This document shows, in pieces, positions 1 to 7,882 of a stretch of DNA of 35,069 nt. This DNA is from a virus, in IMG/VR virus record IMGVR_UViG_3300032156_002407, positions 1-35,069 of that record. One strand, given 5' to 3'. Numbering within the stretch: the stretch's first letter is position 1; each line of letters begins with the position of its first letter. The position numbers were made by a program, and so were the translations under genes. The notes beneath the pieces were generated by a model. That model worked only from the letters and a program-made list of their open reading frames with translations, did not search any database and was not told the origin of the DNA.

Positions 1-513
1 GCCAGTTCATGTACATGTAACGGCCCTCTAGGTTTTAAATTATGTAATGGTGAAAGCGGTGTATGCGGTGCTTTGACTGGGACGTGCTCATACACCTGCA
101 GTTCTGGTTGGTGGAATTGTGATGGCAATACTGCAAATGGTTGCGAACATTCGGGACCTTGCAATACCACATGGTCTAACGTAACTAAAACTGTAAATTC
201 AACATCAGGTGCAACTATCGCTTGGTGCGTTTACGCCAATGATACTTCTAACAATTGGAATACTTCTTTGACTTATTCTTATGTTACAACATCAGCAGGT
301 ACCACTTGCGACTGCTCGAGCATACAGGTTGGAACGTCTATAAACTGCGCGGAGAACTGCGACATAGGGGCGTGCAACGTCGGGGGCATCGCTGTTGCTT
401 TCATAAACACGGGGACGATAACGACGTCCGGGGACGTGACAAATATCTTAAGGACAAATTGGTCGCCCGGATGCAAAGTAGTAATAGGATCAGGCAAAAG
501 ATGGGGAGGATAA
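1..513 (+). CDS. Cys-rich exported surface protein, C-terminal part (5' end cut by window)
   Basis: The frame is open from the first base and no ATG or GTG occurs in frame before a TTG at 73, so the true start lies outside the window. The visible protein has a Cys-rich segment with the motif NCDGNTANGCE, a repeat type common in extracellular archaeal and bacterial proteins. An Ig-like stretch (WCVYANDTSNNWN) and a second Cys-rich part (CDC, NCAENCDIGAC) follow. Several NxS/T sequons fit an extracellular location. From about 301 to 480 the DNA is clearly richer in G+C than the bases before it. The stop (TAA at 511) lies 2 bases before the next start. Its place between portal and minor head genes suggests a late gene, but the function is unknown. 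Confidence 0.7.
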   Translation, partial: ASSCTCNGPLGFKLCNGESGVCGALTGTCSYTCSSGWWNCDGNTANGCEHSGPCNTTWSNVTKTVNSTSGATIAWCVYANDTSNNWNTSLTYSYVTTSAGTTCDCSSIQVGTSINCAENCDIGACNVGGIAVAFINTGTITTSGDVTNILRTNWSPGCKVVIGSGKRWGG

Positions 514-515
514 GT

Positions 516-758
516 ATGTTAGATAGAAAAAGTTTAGCTATAGTGATACTCTCGATAGTTCTAGCAATAGTTTTGATTTATTTTGTTGCAGGCAACGCTT
601 GGACAAATTATTATAACAGTTGCAGACAGGAAGGAGCAAATAACGCGCTGATCAGTCTGGTGCAGATCATAAACAACACCGGCAAACCAGTAGCTATAAA
701 AGTTGAAAACGAAGAACTAATATGTAGTACAAAAGCATTATTAAACAGTGGAACATAA
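516..758 (+). CDS. Small single-pass membrane protein (80 aa)
   Basis: The ATG at 516 is chosen because a GGGGAGG-type ribosome site sits about 6 bases upstream, inside the end of the preceding gene. The reading frame extends further upstream but only through that gene. Residues 7-25 form one hydrophobic helix (LAIVILSIVLAIVLIYFVAG). A short soluble C-terminal part with two Cys and one NNT sequon follows. A signal-anchor with the C-terminus outside is likely. No family is recognised; it may belong with the Cys-rich protein just before it. Confidence 0.65.
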   Translation: MLDRKSLAIVILSIVLAIVLIYFVAGNAWTNYYNSCRQEGANNALISLVQIINNTGKPVAIKVENEELICSTKALLNSGT

Positions 759-808
759 ATTTATTGATGAAACAAAAGTAAACGAAGAAAATGTGAGAGG
801 TATTATTG

Positions 809-1765
809 ATGGCAATATTAAATCTTAAATTTGATACGTTCCTAGAATTGCTGAATAGATGGCACCTGCAGCCATTCTACATAGAGAGCCCTACGGAGTT
901 CAGGGCCTTTGTTTTTATGGAGGCGCAGGTATTCGAAACAGAAATTTCTATCAACGAAATAAAAACCAGGTTCGGAGATTCTATATACGTTTTGGATTTG
1001 TTCAAAACAACTTACTTTAGGAACGCCATTAAGATAGAATCAATAGAGGGAGAAGTTGCTAGCATTTATAAGGACATAAAGATAGACGCAACAGAATTAA
1101 AAATTATTCTAGACAACTTTCTAAAAGGCCTTAACAAGATAACGCTGACAAACATGGGGGATCAGGGGACGGCCGGCTATGCTTTGATACCGGTTACGCC
1201 AGGATCAGGCAAGATAAGACGCTGCGAGAGTTGTGGACAGATTTTATTAAGCGGAGAGGCTGCGTGTCCTGCATGCGGTTCTGAAAAAATAACAGACAAA
1301 AATACAGAAATAGAAATGAAGAAATGGGTTGGATGGGATTTCGAGGGCACTGTAAAATGGATTCTTATGTTTCTAGAAAAGTATGCTCTATCGCAGATCA
1401 CTGACATAACACACGAGCAGAAGATTTCAATAAAGGACGCATTAATAAAAAGCATAACTGAGGGATGGACTTTAAACAAACTGGAAAATACTATCTTAAC
1501 GGTAGTAAATGATGAGGACAGGGCCCGTATGATTGCAAGGACGGAAGTGATCAGGGCCGCGAACGAGGGAGCATTGCTGCATTATAAGGATCAGGAAATA
1601 GAAAAGGTGAAATGGATAGCAACGCCGTCAGCTCCAGGCGGAAGAACATGCGATAGATGCCTGGCATTGAACGGGAAAGAGTTTCTTTTGAAGGATGCTA
1701 AAGGTAAAATTCCCTTACATGTGTTTTGCAGATGTACTTGGACGCCTTTAATTTCACAAGCATAG
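809..1765 (+). CDS. MuF-like minor head protein with zinc ribbon
   Basis: The C-terminal third has the Phage Mu F-like pattern: RTEVIRAANEGALLHY, then TCDRCLALNGKEF, then PLHVFCRCTW. This family lies next to the portal in capsids of many tailed viruses. Residues 120-129 read GTAGYALIPV, identical to a peptide in the major capsid protein. They are followed directly by a zinc ribbon (C139, C142, C153, C156). The N-terminal 115 residues are unfamiliar. ATG 809 is preferred over the adjacent TTG 806 because GAGAGG lies 8 bases upstream. The order MuF, protease, capsid protein is canonical. The N-terminal part may be removed by the neighbouring protease, which is inference. Confidence 0.88.
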   Translation: MAILNLKFDTFLELLNRWHLQPFYIESPTEFRAFVFMEAQVFETEISINEIKTRFGDSIYVLDLFKTTYFRNAIKIESIEGEVASIYKDIKIDATELKIILDNFLKGLNKITLTNMGDQGTAGYALIPVTPGSGKIRRCESCGQILLSGEAACPACGSEKITDKNTEIEMKKWVGWDFEGTVKWILMFLEKYALSQITDITHEQKISIKDALIKSITEGWTLNKLENTILTVVNDEDRARMIARTEVIRAANEGALLHYKDQEIEKVKWIATPSAPGGRTCDRCLALNGKEFLLKDAKGKIPLHVFCRCTWTPLISQA

Positions 1766-1766
1766 A

Positions 1767-1776
1767 TTTATAAATT
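1767..1776 (+). promoter_or_regulatory. TATA-box promoter upstream of the protease-capsid genes
   Basis: TTTATAAATT starts two bases after the stop of the minor head gene and matches the archaeal TATA consensus. Transcription would begin near 1797-1802, giving a leader of about 90 bases before the GTG at 1889. The 123-base gap (1766-1888) holds no supportable gene. It is long for this compact genome, in line with a separate promoter boosting capsid expression. Confidence 0.5.
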
Positions 1777-1888
1777 GAGATTACCATAGAAATTAATAGA
1801 ACGATGATGTATTGGCGTCTGAGACAAGAAAAAGTGTGTGTTTGAGTACAGTATAGTAATTAATTCTTAGGTCCAGGCGTGGTCAACG

Positions 1889-2956
1889 GTGATTTTTATA
1901 TTTGAAAAATTCGAACACACATTCGACATAAAATCTATAGACAAAGATCGCAGGATAATCAGAGGAACCGCCTCTTTAGAAGAGGAAGATAGAGACGGGG
2001 AAATAATTGCCATGCCTGCAATAGCTGATTCTTTAAAAGGATGGCTACAAAATCCAGTTATTAGATTCAAACACGAGCATCCTATAGGCAAGGGCCTAGA
2101 ATTTATTGACGGCCAGCCGGCATGCTTTGTAACAGAAAAAGAGTTTATCGTTACCGCTTATATTTCTGACAAGACGCAGGCTGCAAAAGAGGCCTGGGGA
2201 TTAATTGAGGACGGAATTATAAAATCTTTCAGCGTCGGCGGAAAGGTTTTAGAAAAGATGGCCGTCAAGGAGAACGGAAGAGAACTTAAGAAAATAACCA
2301 AGATGGAACTTTACGAGGTTTCTGTTGTTGACATTCCTTCCAATCGTAAATCATTTTTCTCAGTCATTGCCAAATCTATAAAAAAACAGGATGATGATTT
2401 TGAGTGCCCATACTGCGGAGAAGAGTTTGATTCGCAAGAAGATCTTAATGATCATAAAAAAGATTGCCCAAAAAAGAGTGCAAAACAAAATGTAAACAAG
2501 CAATCAAGGGACGATGTTGCACAGGAATTATTTAACAAACCTTATGATGAGCTGGACGATGATCAAAAGGAAAAGGTAAATGCAAAATTAAAGCCTAAAG
2601 AGGACGCAGCTGCGCAGGACATTTCTAAACCTGGAGCTGGAACGCATTCAGATAAGTGGGACAGATGCGTTGCAGATGTTAGAGCCAGAGGAGGAGTTGA
2701 CAGTCCGGAAGCTGTTTGTACTGCATCATTAGGCGAGGAAAGTTTTAGAGGATTAGATCGCGGTAAGTGGTCCGAGAAGGATTCTAAAAATGTAACTGAT
2801 CTAATCAACAAAATTAATGCTCCTAAGACAGAGGGCGAAAATCCTTTGTCTAGAGAAAAAAATATAGAGGAACAAAAATGTCAGAACCAATTCAAACAGA
2901 CAAATCTGGAAGTGTCACTGAAAACGAGTCTGTTGAGCAAGTTACAGAAAAGATGA
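1889..2956 (+). CDS. Prohead maturation protease (S78/HK97 gp4-like) with zinc-finger tail
   Basis: Residues 10-160 match the HK97-type prohead protease: RGTAS near 25-29, the His region FKHEHPIGKG (H62/H64), and the Ser region KSFSVGG (S115 the likely nucleophile). LYEVSVVDIPSNRKSF ends the domain. It would cleave capsid and scaffold peptides during head maturation. Unusually, a zinc finger follows (C173, C176, H189, C193). Then comes a KWDRCVADVRARGG...C segment (C260 to C277), a motif seen in other virion-associated proteins. GTG 1889 is the first plausible start and has only a weak ribosome site. The last 79 bases overlap the capsid gene in another frame, so the C-terminal 26 residues may be little constrained. 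Confidence 0.88.
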   Translation: MIFIFEKFEHTFDIKSIDKDRRIIRGTASLEEEDRDGEIIAMPAIADSLKGWLQNPVIRFKHEHPIGKGLEFIDGQPACFVTEKEFIVTAYISDKTQAAKEAWGLIEDGIIKSFSVGGKVLEKMAVKENGRELKKITKMELYEVSVVDIPSNRKSFFSVIAKSIKKQDDDFECPYCGEEFDSQEDLNDHKKDCPKKSAKQNVNKQSRDDVAQELFNKPYDELDDDQKEKVNAKLKPKEDAAAQDISKPGAGTHSDKWDRCVADVRARGGVDSPEAVCTASLGEESFRGLDRGKWSEKDSKNVTDLINKINAPKTEGENPLSREKNIEEQKCQNQFKQTNLEVSLKTSLLSKLQKR

Positions 2957-4110
2957 ACAAGGAAATTGATGCTAGAATAGCAAAAGGAATAGCCGAAGGC
3001 ATGGAGCAGCTTAAAAAATCTTTGCCAGTTTACAAAGCAACAAAAGAGAACACAGATACAACTTTGAATAAACCTACTGGCGTAGGTGCAGAGATTCAAA
3101 AGTTCGCGACATTCAATCAGCCATTCGAACTTGAAGAAGCATTGAAAACAATAAAGCCTGAATCTAGTCCATTAGGTACAGAATATTACGGCGGAGTTAT
3201 GAGTACATTGGACAAGCGTGCTAACGGTCTGACATTCAAAGAGGCGTATGACGAGTATATCCAAAAGTACACAGATACCACAACCGGTGGAGCTGGTACA
3301 GCTGGATACGCATTGATTCCAGTCTATGTAGATCCTGACATAATAGATAGAACGAGAAGAGAGATTCCGTTTATAGAAATGTTGCCGAGAAGGGCAATAC
3401 AGGGCCTAACATATGATTACAACGCGATAACAACGTTGACGAACGCTGTTACACTCAACCAGGACGCTTCGTTGGATGATCTAACTGACGTGTACGATAG
3501 GTTCAGCACGATAATGACATACATTTACTCAACAGGAAGAGTTTCCGGTCCGACAATAGCAGCAAGAAGAGGATACGTTGACGCATTGAATTTGGAAGTA
3601 CAAAATAGAACCATCGGCTTGAAAAGGTACGAGGATCAGTTGTGCTTACAGGCAGCGGCAACAAGCCCAGAGATGAGTTCGTTGAACGACTTGATTTCAA
3701 CTAACCAAACAGCTTTGAGCGGTCCTTTAACTGTTAGCGCATTAAGAACAGAGTTGGCCCAATGTGGTGATGCTGGCGGAGTAATAAACCTCATCGTGAC
3801 TACAAATACATTATCAAATTCTCTAAAAGGTTTGATGATGGACTACCAAAGATGGGTAGACACAACTAAGATCGCGTGGGGAATTGAGACTATGAGTTTT
3901 GACGGAGTTCCAGTTATCGTGGACAGGTACGTTCCAAGCGGATACGTGTACATGTTAGATATGTCCGTAATCTTTATGGCCGTGCTGCAGGACATGGTAT
4001 ACGAAGAACTAGCCAAAACAAACGACTCAGTTAAGTTTACTTTGAAAGCATACGAGGCATTAGTTTGCAGAGCAGAAGCATTTTGTTCCATATTGACAGG
4101 ATGTACTTAG
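2878..4110 (+). CDS. HK97-fold major capsid protein
   Basis: The protein has 410 residues. The first 139 are charged and helical, as expected for a scaffolding delta domain (EQVTEKMNKEIDARIAKG). GTAGYALIPV at 140-149 then resembles the start of the mature shell domain in HK97-type proteins. About 260 residues follow (DPDIIDRTRREIPFIEM, FDGVPVIVDRY, VKFTLKAYEALVCR), typical of the HK97 fold and of its usual mature size. The start is supported by GAGG about 7 bases upstream, although it lies inside the protease gene. It stands directly after the protease and before small beta-rich genes, the normal place for this protein. Confidence 0.92.
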   Translation: MSEPIQTDKSGSVTENESVEQVTEKMNKEIDARIAKGIAEGMEQLKKSLPVYKATKENTDTTLNKPTGVGAEIQKFATFNQPFELEEALKTIKPESSPLGTEYYGGVMSTLDKRANGLTFKEAYDEYIQKYTDTTTGGAGTAGYALIPVYVDPDIIDRTRREIPFIEMLPRRAIQGLTYDYNAITTLTNAVTLNQDASLDDLTDVYDRFSTIMTYIYSTGRVSGPTIAARRGYVDALNLEVQNRTIGLKRYEDQLCLQAAATSPEMSSLNDLISTNQTALSGPLTVSALRTELAQCGDAGGVINLIVTTNTLSNSLKGLMMDYQRWVDTTKIAWGIETMSFDGVPVIVDRYVPSGYVYMLDMSVIFMAVLQDMVYEELAKTNDSVKFTLKAYEALVCRAEAFCSILTGCT

Positions 4111-4120
4111 TGGTGATTAA

Positions 4121-4411
4121 ATGGGTGAAGTAACTTCAGTATGTACGTTTAAAAGAGATATACCAGGTAAGTTGCTAAGAATAGAATCAGATGCAACCGT
4201 TGACGATGGTGACACCATTCTTGTAACTCTTGCCGATTATGGATTCAAAACTGTAGAAGCAGTCGCAGGCTATGCACACACAACAACAGACAGCATAATC
4301 GTAGCTGAGCAACCAACAACTTCTGTAACAGCAGGCGTTCTAACAATAACAGTCGGCGGAGCAACAGACAACTTGAAAAGAGTTTATCTTGTTTACGGTG
4401 ACAGCAACTAA
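4121..4411 (+). CDS. Small beta-rich protein, candidate capsid decoration protein
   Basis: This is a 96-residue, Thr- and Val-rich protein with alternating beta pattern (GDTILVTLADYGF, VTAGVLTITVGG) and no membrane segment or signal peptide. GGTGAT lies 5 bases before the ATG, a strong archaeal ribosome site. Its position right after the major capsid gene, its size and its beta content fit a cement or decoration protein. I recognise no family, so the role is inferred from place and composition. Confidence 0.6.
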   Translation: MGEVTSVCTFKRDIPGKLLRIESDATVDDGDTILVTLADYGFKTVEAVAGYAHTTTDSIIVAEQPTTSVTAGVLTITVGGATDNLKRVYLVYGDSN

Positions 4412-4521
4412 ATTTTACTTTGATGATTTAGCAAACTAATTTTGTGTTTGTACCGTTCAGGGGTTGTGTGAGGTCGGGTAACGGTTAGTAATTCGTAATA
4501 AAAAACAAAAGGCAAAAAATT
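4412..4521 (+). other. 110-bp non-coding gap with a possible hairpin
   Basis: No gene is visible. ACCGTT (about 4452) and AACGGT (about 4479) are inverted copies around a GT-rich stretch and could form a weak 6-bp hairpin. There is no T-run, so it is not a convincing terminator. It might moderate read-through from the very abundant capsid transcript. Confidence 0.3.
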
Positions 4522-4770
4522 ATGGTAGCAGCAACGGAAATAGCTTATATCGAAGTCGCAGATCCGAGTAAGGAAGTTGTTACGCTGGAAGTAACAGACG
4601 GCGAGACGTTCAAATCAAGAAAATTTACAACAATATTGGCAGCGACAGCATCAGGAAATGAAGACATAGATGCTCACATAAACGTTACGTTCTCAGGACA
4701 GACTGCAACAATAAATTACGCGGCTCAAACCGACAAAGATATAACGCTAACCTTGTACGGAAGACACTAG
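4522..4770 (+). CDS. Second small beta-rich capsid-region protein
   Basis: The 82-residue protein has an alternating polar/hydrophobic pattern (EVVTLEVTDGETF, INVTFSGQTATINYA, DITLTLYG), predicted all-beta, with no signal peptide or Cys. It sits two genes after the capsid protein and resembles the preceding 96-residue protein in size and style. Sequence similarity between them is too weak to call paralogy. It is a candidate decoration or minor head protein. The ribosome site (AAAGGC) is weak. Confidence 0.55.
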   Translation: MVAATEIAYIEVADPSKEVVTLEVTDGETFKSRKFTTILAATASGNEDIDAHINVTFSGQTATINYAAQTDKDITLTLYGRH

Positions 4771-4790
4771 AGTACTTCTGAGGTAATTAT

Positions 4791-5027
4791 ATGAAGAAGT
4801 ACAAAAATTTTAGTGGGAAAGATATAGGCTTTATAGTAGACGGCAAAACATTAGACTTTCAGAACGGCCAGATAGTAAGCGTTCCTGACAACTTTAAGGA
4901 AGACATCCAGAAAGTAGTCGATAGCATCGTGCTAATGGAGGAAGTAAAGGCTGCTCCGGTTGTGGCTCCGGTAATAGTCACGGCTGAAACGCCTAAAAAA
5001 ACAACAAAGAAGACGGTTAAAAAATGA
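4791..5027 (+). CDS. Small head-region protein with basic tail
   Basis: It has 78 residues: a compact beta-like N-terminal part (KNFSGKDIGFIVDGKTLDF), a short helix, then an Ala/Pro/Val linker and a Lys/Thr-rich end (KKTTKKTVKK). GAGGTAAT lies just before the ATG. The last four bases overlap the next ATG (ATGA), suggesting coupled translation. I recognise no family. Small proteins of this build are frequent between capsid and connector genes. Confidence 0.5.
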   Translation: MKKYKNFSGKDIGFIVDGKTLDFQNGQIVSVPDNFKEDIQKVVDSIVLMEEVKAAPVVAPVIVTAETPKKTTKKTVKK

Positions 5028-6295
5028 ACAAAAAACTTATTTTCCTAATAGTGGTCATAGCGGCAATTATAATCATTCTTTTAAGTACTATGGCTTTTGC
5101 TTCGGTAACAATGCAACAGCCAGTAAATTATTCTGTTCTTAATTCTAAGACAGTGTGGTTCAACATCTCAGGTTTGGCTAACGGTACAGCAGGCAATTAC
5201 ACTTATATTTTAAAGATAGGATATTCTAACGGGACAGCCTTAGCTAATAAAACTATGGTAAACGATTCTACAACTCACTTCTTCAATCAAACTGTTTTAG
5301 AAATAGACTCTGGATTCGGATTGTATCATAACTGGACAGTATACGAGAACGGAACTGTCGCAGGGTTTGGATACTTCAAAGTGGATTCTACCGTACCTAC
5401 TTTTCCAGCAACTCCTAGTTTCACTTTAGGTAACAAGAGCACTGGCGGAAATTATATTAACGTTACTGCTAACATATCGGACGTGAATCCCGGCGGATGC
5501 TATGTAACGCTTTACTGGGGAGACGGAACTAATACCAATGTTTCTTCGGAGATTTCATACAACATGTCTATTCAGAACGGCGTATGCATGGCCAATGTAA
5601 CACCTTCTGACATAACAAAGGACGGCTACGCAGAGGTAGCTATGGGATCTAAAGACCAGGCAGGGAACTCGGCTATAGAGACGAACCAATCTTATATTTT
5701 TTACAGACTTAAAACAGGATGGAACACGATAACCGGTTATGAGAACAAAACTCTCAGTCAGATAGCGGCTGAGTTTACAAACATAACATACGTCAGCGTG
5801 TGGGACAACGCTAACAAAGTTTTCGCTACTTTTACTGTTGGAGGATCTACTAACTCGGGTATAGGAGCAAACTTTTCAAGCAACTACAGCTCAGGAGCAG
5901 CATTCATTTATGTAAATGCTGACGTGGTAGCAATGAGAAGATACTACGCGCCTCCGGCAGCATGGTTGAACGCATCATTGTACACGAATAACACTACAAA
6001 CACGCCGTGGAATTTGATAGGCGTAACAAAACAATTAACAGACTTAAATGCTACCATAATGCAAAACGTCTGTACTAACTTGACAGGAGCCATTGTAGGC
6101 GCTAACTGCGCAAACTTAACCTGGGTAAGTTTTTGGAGTTCGACAGAAAATAAATTCTGCTCGTTCTACAGAAACAGATTGGCCACTAGCTGCAGCCTAA
6201 CTTCAAACCTATATAACTTGACAAGAGGCGATGCGTTATGGCTGGCCGTGCAGAGTGGAGCTAACGTAATAGTAATGAGAGGGAGTTGGTCATAG
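5024..6295 (+). CDS. Exported, membrane-anchored surface protein with duplicated C-terminal domain
   Basis: Residues 4-27 are a strong hydrophobic signal or anchor helix (LIFLIVVIAAIIIILLSTMA). Beta-rich Ig-like domains with many NxS/T sequons follow, as expected for a glycosylated extracellular protein. The C-terminal half contains two related units. The first begins GWNTITGYENKTL and continues ITYVSVWDNANKVF. The second begins PWNLIGVTKQLTDL and continues LTWVSFWSSTENKF. Each ends in a membrane-proximal-type beta run (VVAMRRYY, VIVMRGSW). A virion structural role is possible. A true signal helix, however, argues that the protein goes to the host membrane. Confidence 0.7.
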   Translation: MNKKLIFLIVVIAAIIIILLSTMAFASVTMQQPVNYSVLNSKTVWFNISGLANGTAGNYTYILKIGYSNGTALANKTMVNDSTTHFFNQTVLEIDSGFGLYHNWTVYENGTVAGFGYFKVDSTVPTFPATPSFTLGNKSTGGNYINVTANISDVNPGGCYVTLYWGDGTNTNVSSEISYNMSIQNGVCMANVTPSDITKDGYAEVAMGSKDQAGNSAIETNQSYIFYRLKTGWNTITGYENKTLSQIAAEFTNITYVSVWDNANKVFATFTVGGSTNSGIGANFSSNYSSGAAFIYVNADVVAMRRYYAPPAAWLNASLYTNNTTNTPWNLIGVTKQLTDLNATIMQNVCTNLTGAIVGANCANLTWVSFWSSTENKFCSFYRNRLATSCSLTSNLYNLTRGDALWLAVQSGANVIVMRGSWS

Positions 6296-7059
6296 TGAAT
6301 AAAATATTTTTATCAACAATAATATTTTCATTGGCCTTGATGGCCTCAGGAGTTTTAGCCTTAGAACCGTGTCCTTTGGCTTTTAACTTTTTAACTAGTC
6401 CGCCAGGCGCAGCTGTAGGCCTTAATGTTCAGATAAATTATTTGAACAACCAGGTTTACAGCGGAACGGTAAACGAGTACGGAGAAATAGTAATGGACCT
6501 GGGAGACCAGGGAATTTCAAACTGTAATGTTCAAAACTTTATTCTTACTGTTCTAGAGTGCAAGGATGATCCTATTTGTAGTCAGACTGTTTCTTTCAAT
6601 CCTAACGGCTACACTACGATAGATCTTAGAGAAGCTAATTTGTTTTCTGAATGTCTAACGACTGATCAGTGTACGGCCATTTGTCCAACATGTCCGGATT
6701 GTAAATGTCCGGAGTGCATATGCCCGGCGTGCCCGATATGCTGCAGTTATGCATGGTGCGAAGAGAACGGTTTCATAAAGCCGGAAGAATGTCCGGTCCA
6801 GGAAGATACTACAATAGATACTGTAATAATAGCCATAGTGACTTTGATAGCCGGCCTGGGGATAGGAAAATACAAGTTAGGAGTTAAGATTTACACCAAC
6901 GAAAAAGGAGAGGTAGTAAAGCAGCACAAACACAGAAACATAATAGGATACCATTCTATTAGCACGATGCACCAAAGCCAGCCGCACAAGAAAGGCGAGA
7001 TAGCTCCTAGTTATTCTGACGAAAAAGATGAGAAAGGAAAATACAAGTACATAGGGTGA
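6295..7059 (+). CDS. Exported Cys-rich type I membrane protein
   Basis: The GTG at 6295 overlaps the previous stop (TAGTG) and has GAGGGAG 9 bases upstream, so it is preferred to a TTG three codons earlier. A signal peptide (about residues 1-22, ending ASGVLA) is followed by a beta domain. Next is a run of CPxC pairs (CPTCPDCKCPECICPACPIC) that would form disulfides outside or bind metal. Near residue 170-190 a second hydrophobic helix (TVIIAIVTLIAGLGIGKY) precedes a basic, His-rich tail. The layout predicts an ectodomain outside and a short tail inside. It is probably translated together with the previous exported protein. The function is unknown. Confidence 0.68.
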   Translation: MNKIFLSTIIFSLALMASGVLALEPCPLAFNFLTSPPGAAVGLNVQINYLNNQVYSGTVNEYGEIVMDLGDQGISNCNVQNFILTVLECKDDPICSQTVSFNPNGYTTIDLREANLFSECLTTDQCTAICPTCPDCKCPECICPACPICCSYAWCEENGFIKPEECPVQEDTTIDTVIIAIVTLIAGLGIGKYKLGVKIYTNEKGEVVKQHKHRNIIGYHSISTMHQSQPHKKGEIAPSYSDEKDEKGKYKYIG

Positions 7060-7066
7060 TTAAGAA

Positions 7067-7609
7067 ATGCCGAGAACACCTTATCCAATAACCGGAACAG
7101 TAAAAGACGTTGATGGTTCAACTACCTTTTATCCTGGTTCAATAAAAATATATGATGTAACGCTAGGAGAAAGCATAAGCGGTTCTATTGCATCGGACGG
7201 ATCATTTTCTGTAGACATAGCAAACTTAACATCATCTTATTCTAATGGAGACGCGCTGCAAGTTGTTATTTATAATTCTAGATCAACAAAATCAACTGAG
7301 TTTAGGCATATAGTGAACACCGGATTACCAGGTTACGAGGCAGGAACTCTTTACATGCATTGGACGAAACCGCTTCTAGGAACAGCAACAGTGATAGGAG
7401 GAGTGATGTCAAACAAAAGCACCGGAGCCTTAACAGTTGATTTCTACGATAGAAAGTATGATGATAAAAAATTATCCTGCGATGTGCCAGCCACGAACAC
7501 AATTCCAATACCAATGCTTTTCAAGGGAGTTGAGTTCGAAGAGGGCATATGCATAATCAGGGAAAGTGATGCAGCCAATTCTGTAGAAGTTCAACTGGTG
7601 GTCAAGTAA
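7067..7609 (+). CDS. PITG-domain (carboxypeptidase regulatory-like) structural protein
   Basis: The N-terminal 95 residues form an Ig/carboxypeptidase-regulatory-like beta domain: YPITGTVKDVDGST, ASDGSFSVDIANL, YSNGDALQVVIYN. They align along their length with the start of the tail-terminator-like protein at 10102 (YPITGIVYASNGTT, SDGSFTFDLANF, YANGDSLKLEAIL). The remaining 85 residues are beta-rich and unfamiliar. No signal peptide is present. It is probably a virion surface or adaptor domain. The stop overlaps the next start (TAATG). Confidence 0.6.
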   Translation: MPRTPYPITGTVKDVDGSTTFYPGSIKIYDVTLGESISGSIASDGSFSVDIANLTSSYSNGDALQVVIYNSRSTKSTEFRHIVNTGLPGYEAGTLYMHWTKPLLGTATVIGGVMSNKSTGALTVDFYDRKYDDKKLSCDVPATNTIPIPMLFKGVEFEEGICIIRESDAANSVEVQLVVK

Positions 7610-7878
7610 TGCCAAAGCAAGAAGATTTTACAGATCCAACAAAGCAGAATCCTTTCGTGCATCTGGAGTTCTGCGACGCCAGGCACATTGAAGTTAACAA
7701 GAAATTAGATCAGATATTGTTTGCAGTAAAAGGAAATCCCAACACACCGGAAGATATGGGAATGATGGGAACTCTAAGAGACATAAAGAGGGACAAAAAA
7801 TGGATATACGCGCTGTTAGTAACAATAGGAGTACCGACCATATTTTTGATAATCAATTTTCTAGTAAAGGGAGGCTGA
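7609..7878 (+). CDS. Small membrane protein with C-terminal helix
   Basis: It has 89 residues: a soluble N-terminal part with a short amphipathic helix (HIEVNKKLDQILFAV), a basic segment (RDIKRDKKW), and one membrane helix at 64-85 (IYALLVTIGVPTIFLIINFLV). The build recalls XhlA/holin-like accessory proteins, but similarity is only general. It starts within the stop of the previous gene and ends 4 bases before the connector gene. Confidence 0.5.
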   Translation: MPKQEDFTDPTKQNPFVHLEFCDARHIEVNKKLDQILFAVKGNPNTPEDMGMMGTLRDIKRDKKWIYALLVTIGVPTIFLIINFLVKGG

Positions 7879-7882
7879 CAAT

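Noticed and set aside
279-497. Reverse-strand open frames here and at many other places, for example 1177-1479, 12783-13103 and 29479-29793.
   Set aside because: They lie opposite clear + strand genes, lack ribosome sites and resemble no family. They are shadows of biased codon use.
255-515. Upstream extension of the 80-residue membrane protein frame.
   Set aside because: It runs through the Cys-rich gene in another frame and is Arg/His-rich noise. The ribosome site marks ATG 516 as the start.
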